Below, one piece after another: positions 1-6,420 of a DNA stretch of 6,627 nt. Within the stretch, counting starts at the first letter, position 1; the number at the start of each line of letters is the position of its first letter. The notes under the pieces were generated by a model, which worked only from the letters and a program-made list of their open reading frames with translations, was not told the DNA's origin and made no database searches. The DNA lies in assembly GCA_947176785.1 (NCBI GenBank), contig CAMWSA010000213.1:1-6627 (forward strand). The letters run 5' to 3'. This DNA comes from an uncultured Lachnospiraceae bacterium (GTDB taxonomy: Bacteria; Bacillota; Clostridia; Lachnospirales; Lachnospiraceae). A program made the translations under genes and the position numbers.

Positions 1-2072
1 GCCACCTTGGCCGCCCTGGCCGCCACTTCCTTCTCCTGTACATCGCTGGGAGCCTGCTCGTAGCGGGCAAATTCGTAGCTGTATTCACCCTGGCCGCCTG
101 TCATGGAGCGCAGGTCCGTACAGTAGCCATAAAGGCTGCTCATGGGCACGTCCGCCTCAATCACCTGCTTGCCGTTGGCCGTGGGATTCATCCCCAGCAC
201 GCGGCCCCTTCTCTTGTTGAGGTCTCCCATGATATCCCCGGTAAAGGAATCGGGCACTGTCACCTTCATGGAGGCAATGGGCTCCAGCAGCACCGGGCCG
301 GCCTCCATAAAGCCCTTCTTGAACGCCTGGATGGTAGCCATCTTAAACGCCATCTCGGAGGAATCCACCGGATGGTAGGAGCCGTCGTACAGCACGGCCT
401 TCACACCCACCACCGGATAAGCGGCCAGCGGGCCCCTCTGCACGCTGTCCTGCAATCCCTTTTCCACCGCCGGGAAGTAGTTCTTGGGCACGGCGCCTCC
501 CACCACCTCCTGCTCGAACACAAAAGGAGTCTCCAGGTCGCCGGATGCGGAGAAGCGCATCTTCACATGACCATACTGGCCATGGCCGCCGGACTGTTTC
601 TTGTGCTTGGCCTCCACGTCCGAAGTCTTGCGGATGGTCTCCCGGTAAGCCACCTTGGGCTTATCCAGTTCGATCTCCACCTTGTACTCGTTTTTCAGGC
701 GGCTGGCAATGATCTCCAGATGCTGGTCTCCCATGCCGTACAGCAGCAGCTGGCGGTTCTCGGAATCATTGACCACTTTCACGGTCAGATCCTCATGGGT
801 GATCTTCTGCAGCGCCTGGGAGATCTTGTCGATGTCCCCCTTGTTTTTAGCCTTGTAGCGCATATAGGTATAAGGGGTGGAAATCTCCCACTTGCCGAAT
901 TTGATGGTGGTACTCTTGGTGGACAGGCTGTTGCCGGTGCGGGCCGCCGTCAGCTTCGCCAGTGCGCCGATATCTCCCGCGTGGAGTTCGCTGACCTCCA
1001 TGGGTTTGTTGCCCTGCAATATGTACAGCTTGCCGATCTTCTCCTCAATATCCTTATCCACATTGTAGATCACATCGTCGGTCTTGAGTACGCCGGAATT
1101 CACCTTGATCAGGGAGTACTTGCCAATAAAGGGATCAACGATGGTCTTCCAGATATAGGCGGATTTCGCCTTGGAAAAATCGTAATCCGCATGGTAGATC
1201 TCATTGGTCTTCATATTGATGCCGGCCACTTCCCGGTTCTCCGGGCTGGGCATGTACTTCACGATATCGTCCAGCAGCGTAAAGACGCCCTGGCACAGTG
1301 TATTGGAACCCATGGTCATGGGCACAATGCTGCCGTCGCATACGTTGGTGCGCAGGGCCGCGCGGATCTCGGCCTCGGAGAAGGTTTCCCCGTTGAAGAA
1401 GCGCTCCATCATCTCCTCGCTGGTCTCCGCCACTGCCTCCATCAGGGCGTCACGGCAGATCTGCAGGTTGGCTTTATTATACTCCGGCACCTCGCAGGGA
1501 ACCACTTCCTTGCCCTGCCAGCGGTTGCCGGATTCGGTGATCACGTTCACATAGCCCACGAACTTCTCGTTCTCACGGATGGGCAGGTTAAAGGGGGCCA
1601 GCTTCTTGCCAAAGAGCTTTGTCATATCCTCCACCACCTGACGGAAGGAGGCGTTGTCCACGTCCATATTGGACACATAGATAAATCGGGGCAATTTATA
1701 CTTCTCGCACATCTCCCACGCCTTCAGGGTGCCCACCTCAATGCCGGCCTTGCCGTTTACCACGATGATGGCGGCTCCTGCAGCGCTCAGGGCCTCCTCC
1801 ACTTCGCCCACAAAGTCAAAATATCCCGGCGTGTCCAGAATATTGATCTTATGTCCCTCCCACTCGACGGGAATCACGGAAGTGCTGATGGAAAACTGTC
1901 TCTTCTGCTCCTCCTTGCCGTAGTCACTGACTGTATTGCCATCGGTTACTTTACCCATTCTGGAAGTGATGCCGGACAGGTAAGCCATCGCCTCCACCAG
2001 GCTGGTCTTACCGCTGCCGCCATGACCTAATAAGCACACGTTGCGGATCTTGTCAGTTGTGTAAACATTCAT
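1..2072 (-). CDS. EF-G-like translational GTPase (EF-G-2 type), 3' end cut by window edge
   Basis: A translation-factor GTPase with the EF-G domain order; 690 codons are in the window. P-loop GHGGSGKT is at residues 16-23, a switch I-like stretch KRQFSIS at 57-63, G3 DTPGYFDF at 80-87 and G4 SNMD at 134-137. The domain IV signature KKQSGGHGQYG lies near residue 490. The last visible residues (SMTGGQGEYSYEF, then an alanine-rich tail) match the EF-G C-terminus, so only a few residues are missing. Family knowledge: canonical EF-G has DTPGHVDF and NKMD. The Tyr in G3 and the GGHGQYG loop instead resemble the EF-G-2 paralogue known structurally from Thermus, whose cellular role is not settled. 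Automatic pipelines often call such genes fusA, but no rpsL, rpsG or tuf genes are visible here. The start at 2072 is set by GGAGG (2080-2084) seven bases upstream. The family assignment is firm; a role as the main elongation factor is unlikely. Confidence 0.93.
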   Translation of the reverse strand, partial: MNVYTTDKIRNVCLLGHGGSGKTSLVEAMAYLSGITSRMGKVTDGNTVSDYGKEEQKRQFSISTSVIPVEWEGHKINILDTPGYFDFVGEVEEALSAAGAAIIVVNGKAGIEVGTLKAWEMCEKYKLPRFIYVSNMDVDNASFRQVVEDMTKLFGKKLAPFNLPIRENEKFVGYVNVITESGNRWQGKEVVPCEVPEYNKANLQICRDALMEAVAETSEEMMERFFNGETFSEAEIRAALRTNVCDGSIVPMTMGSNTLCQGVFTLLDDIVKYMPSPENREVAGINMKTNEIYHADYDFSKAKSAYIWKTIVDPFIGKYSLIKVNSGVLKTDDVIYNVDKDIEEKIGKLYILQGNKPMEVSELHAGDIGALAKLTAARTGNSLSTKSTTIKFGKWEISTPYTYMRYKAKNKGDIDKISQALQKITHEDLTVKVVNDSENRQLLLYGMGDQHLEIIASRLKNEYKVEIELDKPKVAYRETIRKTSDVEAKHKKQSGGHGQYGHVKMRFSASGDLETPFVFEQEVVGGAVPKNYFPAVEKGLQDSVQRGPLAAYPVVGVKAVLYDGSYHPVDSSEMAFKMATIQAFKKGFMEAGPVLLEPIASMKVTVPDSFTGDIMGDLNKRRGRVLGMNPTANGKQVIEADVPMSSLYGYCTDLRSMTGGQGEYSYEFARYEQAPSDVQEKEVAARAAKV

Positions 2073-2149
2073 AAGCTATCCTCCAATTAAGGTCTGATTT
2101 GGGTATTCTGCCAGAACCCGGATTTGCACATTCCGACACCCATAAGTGT

Positions 2150-2178
2150 ATTTTACTAAATATTCCGGAAGTTTACAA
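2150..2178 (-). promoter_or_regulatory. Predicted sigma-A promoter of the EF-G-2-like gene
   Basis: On the minus strand a -35 box TTGTAA (2173-2178) and a -10 box TAAAAT (2150-2155) are separated by exactly 17 bases. They match the consensus at 4/6 and 5/6. Transcription would start near 2143, giving a leader of about 70 nt before the GGAGG site and the ATG at 2072. This makes the EF-G-like gene independent of the Sel1-repeat gene behind it. The rest of 2073-2377 (305 bp) holds no convincing gene. Confidence 0.6.
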
Positions 2179-2338
2179 GTGGTTTTATTGTTTTTGTACA
2201 AACTCTTCCGTCAGGGCGTCCCTTTTCACAGGCTTGCGGTATGGGATACCCCGGACAGATAATCACTTCTGCCCAAACCAGATCTCACTTGATGGGAAAC
2301 ATAACAAACAATCCTATCGGAAACGATCCCCTCCTTAC

Positions 2339-2376
2339 CAGAGAACTGCCTGACGTTGCTAATGGTACAGTTCCTG
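2339..2376 (-). terminator. Weak hairpin just after the Sel1-repeat gene stop codon
   Basis: Immediately after the TAA at 2378-2380, the minus strand reads CAGGAACTG and, 19 bases on, CAGTTCTCTG. These can form a nine-pair stem with one bulged base. No T-run follows, so it is not a canonical intrinsic terminator. It could protect the 3' end, act with Rho, or mean nothing. Confidence 0.22.
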
Positions 2377-2377
2377 T

Positions 2378-4756
2378 TTACAGCCCAAGCTCTCTCAGCG
2401 AGTCGATGGCATTCTGATCCCCCTGTTCCGCCGCTTTCCTGTACCAGTATACCGCCTGCTTAAGATCCTGCTCTACACCGTCGCCGTTTTCATAGCATAT
2501 CCCAAGATTTGACTGTGCCTGTGCCTTGCCCTGCTCGGCGGCCCTCCTGAACCATTGGGCAGCCTGTTTCATATCCTGTTCCACGCCGGTGCCGGTGGCA
2601 TAATCGAAGCCTACATAGCATTGCGCGTCCGCATCGCCTGATACCGCCGCATTATGAAGCCAGTAAAATGCCTTTTGATCATCCTGCGCCACGCCGGTGC
2701 CGTTAGCGTAGCAGAGTGCCAGGTTATATTGCGCATGGGCCCGCCCCTGCTCGGCGGCTTTGCGGTACCACCCGACTGCCGTGACCTGATCTGCTTTTAC
2801 GCCCTGCCCTTCCTGATAGCAGACTCCCAATGCGGCCTGCGAATATCCGTCCCCCTGATTTGCGGCATCCGTATACCACCTGACCGCCTGTTCAAGGTTT
2901 TTCTCCACACCCTTGCCGTAGTAATAGCAGAAACCCAACTCCCTTTGGGCGTCGGCGTAACCTTGTTCGGCGGCTTTTTGATACCAATATACTGCGCGCT
3001 TAAAATCCTGCTCCACGCCGCTGCCTTTTGCATAGGATTTCCCGAGAAAATATCGGGCGGATACGTCACCCTGTTCGGCGGCCTTTTCATACCAATATAC
3101 CGCGCGCCCGTAGTCCTGCTCCACACCGTCGCCTCTTGCATAGCAGTTTGCCAGATTGATCTGCGCATGCATATAGCCCTGCCCGGCGGCTTTTGTATAC
3201 CACATGACTGCTTTTTCCCGGTTCTGCTCCGCACCGTCGCCTTTCGCATAGCACACCCCCAGGTTGAACTGCGCGGCCTCATGACCCTGCTCGGCGGCCC
3301 TGGTGTACCAGCGGACGGCGGCGGTGCCGTCCTGTTCCACGCCCTGGCCGTTCTGGTAACATATGCCCAGGCATGCCTGCGCGCCGGCGCTTCCCTGTTC
3401 GGCGGCTTTCGTCCACCATATGACCGCCTGCGCGAAATCCTGCTTCACGCCCACACCATCGTAATATAATCTTCCAAGCTCGATCTGGGCATCCGTCTGC
3501 CCCTGCCCGGCGGCCTGTGTGTACCAATAGGCCGCCTGCTCCGGATCCTTCTCTACGCCGTCGCCGTCCTTATAATAATCGCCCAAGGTGTTCTGTGCTT
3601 CCGCGTTCCCCTGCTCGGCGGCCTTTGTGTACCAATAAGCCGCCTGCTCCATATCCTTCTCTATACCGTCGCCGTCCTCATAGCATCCCGCAAGATTGAT
3701 CTGCGCACACAAATGACCCTGCTCGGCGGCTTTGCGGTACCACTCGACAGCTTTGCCACGATCTTTTTCCACACCGCAGCCGTCATAATAGCAGATGCCC
3801 AGGGCGTTATATGCGTTTGTGTAACCCTGCCGCGCCGATTTTTTATACCAATAGAGCGCCTCATCCGGGTCTTTGTCCACACCCTCGCCATTACGATAGC
3901 ACTGACCAAGGTTAAACTGCGCCACCTCGTCTCCTGCCTGGGCCGCCAGACGATACAGGCGTGCGGCTTCCTCCTTATCCTGCTCAATCCCTTTTCCGTT
4001 ATCGCGGCACCAGCCAAGCTGCAGCCACGCGACAGGACGCTCCTGTTTTGCCGCTTTTTCGTACCAATATACCGCCTTTTCGTAATCTACCTCCAGCCCC
4101 ATGCCGAACAGATAGCAGTTTCCTATGTTGACCTGGGCGGCAGAGTCTCCTCCCTCCGCGCCCTTTTCATACCAGTAGGCGGCCAGCTTTGCGTCCTTCT
4201 CAACGCCCTGGCCTTTTTCATAACAATACCCAAGGCTGCACCGGGCGGCGGCATTGCCCGCTTCAGCTGCCTGCCGGTACAGCGCCGCCGCCTTGTCCCA
4301 GTCTTTTTTGACTCCGAGGCCATACATATAACTGTCCCCCAGCTTATCCAATGCGACAGGGGCCAGCTTGTCCCCGCTTTCAATCTTTTCCGTAAGCCAG
4401 CGGTTCAAAACACCATCCCCGTAATATCCGGCAATCTTGCTGCTTGCCAGGTCACTTACCTCGCTGTCGCTGTCAGACACCTCCAAATACAGGTCGGCAG
4501 CTTTTATCAGGTTTTTTTCCACGCCCCGCCCTGTCTCATAGCACTGCGCCATGCAGTACATCGCCAAAGGGTGTTTTTGCCCGGCGGCCTTTTGGAACCA
4601 TGCGACGGCATCCGCAAAACCTTGCCCTATGCCGGCTCCCCTCTCACAATACATACCCAGCACATACTGTGCATCCGGGTCGCCGCCCTCCGCCAGCCTG
4701 CAGTACCCTTCCACGTCAAATACCTTATTCAGATATGCAGCATCATACTTCATCAT
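2378..4756 (-). CDS. Large Sel1-like (SLR/TPR-like) repeat protein, 792 residues
   Basis: Nearly the whole protein is alpha/alpha Sel1-like repeats: two units at residues 26-97, a degenerate 32-residue stretch (98-129), a 39-residue unit (130-168), then 17 uninterrupted 36-residue units (169-780) and a short cap ending in RELGL. The unit pattern is roughly A-x-AQxxLGxCYxxGxGVExD, then xxAVYWYxKAAEQG. No signal peptide, membrane segment or catalytic domain is visible, so it should be cytoplasmic. Family knowledge: Sel1 repeats form superhelical scaffolds that bind other proteins or peptides; the partner here is unknown. In 13 of the 17 regular units a cysteine precedes the Tyr of helix A. This differs from the paired disulfide cysteines of Helicobacter Hcp proteins. 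The frame stays open to an ATG at 4840, but I chose 4756 because of its ribosome binding site. The gene stands alone on this strand, 305 bp before the EF-G-like gene. Confidence 0.93.
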   Translation of the reverse strand: MMKYDAAYLNKVFDVEGYCRLAEGGDPDAQYVLGMYCERGAGIGQGFADAVAWFQKAAGQKHPLAMYCMAQCYETGRGVEKNLIKAADLYLEVSDSDSEVSDLASSKIAGYYGDGVLNRWLTEKIESGDKLAPVALDKLGDSYMYGLGVKKDWDKAAALYRQAAEAGNAAARCSLGYCYEKGQGVEKDAKLAAYWYEKGAEGGDSAAQVNIGNCYLFGMGLEVDYEKAVYWYEKAAKQERPVAWLQLGWCRDNGKGIEQDKEEAARLYRLAAQAGDEVAQFNLGQCYRNGEGVDKDPDEALYWYKKSARQGYTNAYNALGICYYDGCGVEKDRGKAVEWYRKAAEQGHLCAQINLAGCYEDGDGIEKDMEQAAYWYTKAAEQGNAEAQNTLGDYYKDGDGVEKDPEQAAYWYTQAAGQGQTDAQIELGRLYYDGVGVKQDFAQAVIWWTKAAEQGSAGAQACLGICYQNGQGVEQDGTAAVRWYTRAAEQGHEAAQFNLGVCYAKGDGAEQNREKAVMWYTKAAGQGYMHAQINLANCYARGDGVEQDYGRAVYWYEKAAEQGDVSARYFLGKSYAKGSGVEQDFKRAVYWYQKAAEQGYADAQRELGFCYYYGKGVEKNLEQAVRWYTDAANQGDGYSQAALGVCYQEGQGVKADQVTAVGWYRKAAEQGRAHAQYNLALCYANGTGVAQDDQKAFYWLHNAAVSGDADAQCYVGFDYATGTGVEQDMKQAAQWFRRAAEQGKAQAQSNLGICYENGDGVEQDLKQAVYWYRKAAEQGDQNAIDSLRELGL
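2417..4252 (-). repeat. Tandem 108-bp coding repeat, 17 units
   Basis: Seventeen consecutive 108-bp units (36 codons each) make up residues 169-780 of the Sel1-repeat protein. The period is visible in the DNA as the recurring plus-strand word TGCTCGGCGGC (codons of AAEQG/AAGQG). Phase is perfect across 1,836 bp with no indel, while the units have diverged in sequence. This argues for old duplication followed by selection on helix length. Such an array can recombine to change copy number or collapse in short-read assembly. Confidence 0.9.
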
Positions 4757-4765
4757 TATAAATCG

Positions 4766-4772
4766 CTCCTTT
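4766..4772 (-). promoter_or_regulatory. Ribosome binding site that sets the Sel1-repeat start
   Basis: AAAGGAG on the minus strand lies nine bases before the ATG at 4756 and twelve before a second in-frame ATG at 4753. The upstream ATG at 4840 has no such site, and the 28 residues it would add (rich in Arg, Lys, Gln) resemble translated leader. The first ATG of the pair, at 4756, is therefore preferred. Confidence 0.75.
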
Positions 4773-4849
4773 ACACGTTTCTGTTCTCCTGTCTGCCCAT
4801 GAGCCGGTTCGCCAATCCGCCGCTGGCAGACCATTGACATTCAAATCAT

Positions 4850-4877
4850 ATCATAAAATTCCCGAACCAATTTGTAA
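4850..4877 (-). promoter_or_regulatory. Candidate promoter of the Sel1-repeat gene
   Basis: On the minus strand a -10 box TATGAT (4850-4855, 5/6) is preceded, after 16 bases, by TTACAA (4872-4877, only 3/6). An overlapping second TATGAT sits at 4845-4850. The predicted start near 4843 would leave an 87-nt leader before the ATG at 4756. The -35 box is weak, so an activator or another site is possible. Confidence 0.38.
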
Positions 4878-5165
4878 GAGGTATCAAGCCCGAAGCAATA
4901 AACTTCTCAAATTCTCATACGATCCAAAAACAACTTTATTACATACCGGAATATGTCGCTCCCGTGGCTTTGGGAGGCTCATAACACGTTGATTCCCTGC
5001 ACTTCGGCGCATATTCTGATCAGAAGAGTCAATCTCATTATATCACTGCAGGTTTTACGCATCAAGCCGCAATTCCTGAAATTGCCGGCATTCAGTTCCG
5101 CCGGCACGCCAGGTAAAAAGGCGCATTGCACAGTCAAACACGGATGCTTTTTCATATATCCCCGC
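4878..5165. other. Intergenic stretch without a supported gene
   Basis: The left half of the divergent spacer between the Sel1-repeat gene and the leader of the RNA ligase gene. Short open frames exist on both strands (4953-5204 plus, 4979-5185 minus). They have no usable ribosome binding site and no recognisable protein pattern, and one needs a TTG start. The notable content is the pair of overlapping inverted repeats at 5069-5106, listed separately. Confidence 0.6.
5069..5106. repeat. Two overlapping, mutually exclusive inverted repeats
   Basis: GCAATT (5069-5074) pairs with AATTGC (5080-5085) around a five-base loop. TGCCGGC (5083-5089) pairs with GCCGGCA (5100-5106) around a ten-base loop. 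They share three bases, so both cannot form fully at once. Neither strand has a T-run after them, so termination is not indicated. They could be a protein-binding palindrome, a scar of an old repeat element, or chance. Confidence 0.35.
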
Positions 5166-5194
5166 TTGACAAATCTCTTTCTCAATGGTAGATT
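5166..5194 (+). promoter_or_regulatory. Strong predicted sigma-A promoter for the leader of the RNA-repair genes
   Basis: A perfect -35 TTGACA (5166-5171), a 17-base spacer and a -10 TAGATT (5189-5194, 4/6) point rightwards. Transcription would begin near 5201, about 415 bases before the RNA ligase ATG. This gives an unusually long leader that contains the start-stop frame and two hairpins described below. It is the best plus-strand promoter I see in the window. Confidence 0.65.
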
Positions 5195-5223
5195 AAAAAA
5201 GTAAATATTGTTTCGGTTTCAGA

Positions 5224-5241
5224 TTGGAGGACCCCATGTAA
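5224..5241 (+). promoter_or_regulatory. Shine-Dalgarno followed by a start-stop minimal ORF (ATG-TAA)
   Basis: TTGGAGG (5224-5230) is followed after five bases by ATG (5236-5238) directly joined to TAA (5239-5241). Spacing and match are as good as those of the real genes here, yet the frame encodes only the initiator Met. A ribosome placed here would cover the 5' strand of the next helix (5245-5250). That suggests a ribosome-loading or start-codon-pausing regulatory site. The sequence is plain; the function is inferred, and a chance Shine-Dalgarno is the main alternative. Confidence 0.4.
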
Positions 5242-5244
5242 TAC

Positions 5245-5335
5245 ATATCCGACAAATAGACAGGCAAGAACCGCAGACACCGCCGGAAGCCGGTTGAGGT
5301 GTCTGGTATTTTTGTGTACCTGTTAAGTTGGATAT
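5245..5335 (+). ncRNA. Nested-stem leader RNA with terminator-like hairpin, candidate attenuator
   Basis: Three helices nest within 91 bases. The outer is ATATCC (5245-5250) with GGATAT (5330-5335). The middle is ACAGG (5260-5264) with CCTGT (5319-5323). The inner is CAGACACC (5274-5281) with GGTGTCTG (5298-5305). The inner stem is topped, after a TGA bulge, by GCCGG/CCGGT around an AAG triloop. TATTTTTGT (5307-5315) follows the inner hairpin, which therefore resembles an intrinsic terminator. I do not recognise a known riboswitch: no T-box or other familiar core is visible. The outer helix starts three bases after the minimal ORF stop, so ribosome occupancy could decide the fold. Confidence 0.45.
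5274..5315 (+). terminator. Inner leader hairpin with T-run, possible conditional terminator
   Basis: An eight-pair perfect stem (CAGACACC/GGTGTCTG) with a further five-pair GC-rich upper stem is followed, after one base, by TATTTTTGT. The stem is strong and the T-run moderate. Termination here would yield an RNA of about 110 nt from the start predicted near 5201. Being upstream of any gene on this strand, it makes sense only as an attenuator or as the end of a small RNA. Confidence 0.45.
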
Positions 5336-5431
5336 CTTTTAGGCATGGGATTTTTTGATCCGTTTGGATTTGTGTCCCCAATTTGAAAACAGCCATGGGC
5401 AAAGTCAAAGCCGCAGACTGTCTTTTTTGGT

Positions 5432-5469
5432 ATGCTGTGAAAGATATTCTTTCATGGCATTTTTTATTT
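5432..5469 (+). terminator. Intrinsic terminator inside the leader
   Basis: ATGCTGTGAAAG (5432-5443) pairs with CTTTCATGGCAT (5449-5460) as a 12-pair stem with two G-U wobbles and a five-base loop. It runs straight into TTTTTTATTT (5460-5469). The T-run is on the plus strand only, so it stops rightward transcription. It lies about 150 bases before the RNA ligase gene with no complete gene between promoter and terminator. Either the 5201-5465 transcript is a separate RNA of about 265 nt or this is a second attenuation point. Confidence 0.65.
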
Positions 5470-5616
5470 CCATGTACTTGCAGGGAACATGCAGAGCCTT
5501 GAATAATCTGCAAAGAAAAAGTCAGGCGGAAAGCAAAACAGCATCTGCCCGGACTGCATCAGGTTGTGTGTTGACAGGGCGGATGCGGCACTATGAATAG
5601 AAAGGACTGAAAATAT
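5470..5616 (+). other. Immediate upstream region of the RNA ligase gene
   Basis: This 147-bp stretch is A/G-rich and holds no supported gene. It contains a perfect TTGACA at 5571-5576, but the nearest -10-like hexamer (TATGAA, 5592-5597) is only 15 bases away. A start from it would fall in or next to the AAAGGA ribosome binding site (5601-5606). If the leader terminators are efficient, some local promoter must exist here, so this remains a weak candidate. Confidence 0.4.
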
Positions 5617-6417
5617 ATGGATCAGATTTATAAATATCCCCGCACCCGCCATCTGGAGGGTTCAAGAAAACAGTCTGGGGATGAGGACTTAAAAAATGTA
5701 GCATTCAGCGAGATTCAGGGAAAATACCTGGTCCTGGAAGAAAAGGTGGACGGCGCAAACTGCGGTATCAGCTTTGACAGGAACGGAAAAATGTACCTGC
5801 AAAGCCGGGGGCACTTCTTAAACGGCGGTTACGGCGAAAAGCAATTCGATCTGTTCAAGCTCTGGGCAGGCTGCTTTGAGGAAAAGCTGCACGGCCTCCT
5901 GGGGGACAGATATGTGTTGTACGGCGAATGGCTGTACGCAAAGCATACGGTATTTTATGACTGCCTGCCCCATTATTTTATGGAATTTGATATCTTTGAC
6001 AAGGCAGAGCAAAAATTTTTTTCTACCGGGAAGCGCAGGGAGTTTTTGCAAAATACCCCCTTTATCCATTCCGTCCGGGTACTGGAGGAGGGATTTTACT
6101 CTGGCCCGGAAGCCATCGCAGAACTGATAGGCCCCAGCCTCTTTATCTCCCATGCCCCAGAGGAACACTTTCTTTTGCAGTGCAAAAAAGGCGGTGTAAA
6201 TCCGGAAACAGCGGCCCGGCAGACCGATTTGTCCGGCATCATGGAGGGGATCTATATCAAGGTGGAGGAGGGGGATTATGTCATCGACCGCCTGAAATAT
6301 GTCCGGGCCTCCTTCCTGAATACCATTCTGGATTCGGAGAGCCATTGGGCGAGCCGCCCCATAGTGGCAAACCGTCTGGCGGAGGGGGCAGACCTGTTTG
6401 CTATGGAGAAAATGTAA
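5617..6417 (+). CDS. Compact ATP-dependent RNA ligase-family protein, 266 residues
   Basis: A covalent nucleotidyltransferase that should join RNA 3'-OH and 5'-phosphate ends through a lysyl-AMP intermediate. The ordered motifs are: motif I KVDGAN with the predicted AMP-accepting Lys43; QSRG at 62-65; motif III LYGEWLYAKH with Glu104; motif IIIa MEFDIFD at 122-128; motif IV EGIYIK at 210-215; motif V RLK at 225-227. Together they fit the RNA_ligase/Rnl2-like nucleotidyltransferase domain. Only about 40 residues follow motif V, so it lacks the larger C-terminal domain of T4 Rnl2 (334 residues) and is close to a minimal catalytic domain. The ATG at 5617 follows AAAGGA (5601-5606) by ten bases. 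The downstream gene, 74 bases on, is a predicted end-healing enzyme, which supports RNA repair over DNA joining. NAD+ use is unlikely, since no bacterial LigA domains are present. Substrate specificity cannot be read from sequence. Confidence 0.87.
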   Translation: MDQIYKYPRTRHLEGSRKQSGDEDLKNVAFSEIQGKYLVLEEKVDGANCGISFDRNGKMYLQSRGHFLNGGYGEKQFDLFKLWAGCFEEKLHGLLGDRYVLYGEWLYAKHTVFYDCLPHYFMEFDIFDKAEQKFFSTGKRREFLQNTPFIHSVRVLEEGFYSGPEAIAELIGPSLFISHAPEEHFLLQCKKGGVNPETAARQTDLSGIMEGIYIKVEEGDYVIDRLKYVRASFLNTILDSESHWASRPIVANRLAEGADLFAMEKM

Positions 6418-6420
6418 GAC

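Noticed and set aside
372..2030. 552-codon open frame on the plus strand
   Set aside because: It lies fully antisense to the EF-G-2-like gene, whose motifs are unmistakable. The His/Leu-rich translation has no family pattern and is explained by the codon bias of the true gene.
2417..4252. CRISPR array or satellite repeat
   Set aside because: The 108-bp period is an exact multiple of three, keeps one open frame, and encodes recognisable Sel1 units with no constant repeat/spacer structure.
2654..4837. Long plus-strand open frames (2654-3469 and 3713-4837)
   Set aside because: They are antisense shadows of the 108-bp repeats. A period of 36 codons keeps any stop-free frame open across all units.
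4757..4840. Longer N-terminus of the Sel1-repeat protein from the ATG at 4840
   Set aside because: It has no ribosome binding site and adds 28 non-repeat residues. It would also start almost at the predicted transcription start, whereas AAAGGAG sits correctly before 4756.
4834..4859. Plus-strand TTGACA at 4834 with TAAAAT at 4854
   Set aside because: The spacer is only 14 bases and no rightward gene lies near it.
4979..5185. Small minus-strand frame (68 codons) with MKKHPCL and a hydrophobic end
   Set aside because: It needs a TTG start, or an internal ATG with a poor GGGG site. It overlaps the strong opposite promoter and matches no family I know.
5193..5513. Minus-strand 106-codon frame across the leader
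   Set aside because: It runs through the hairpins and the terminator of the plus-strand leader, and its composition does not look coding.
5571..5597. TTGACA with TATGAA as the direct promoter of the ligase
   Set aside because: The spacer is only 15 bases, and transcription would start in or beside the ribosome binding site. It was kept only as a weak possibility in the upstream-region note.
5355..5600. Plus-strand 81-codon frame before the ligase, plus shorter ones starting at 5345 and 5395
   Set aside because: They have no Shine-Dalgarno; the long frame and the 5395 frame run through the terminator at 5432-5469; the translations look random.
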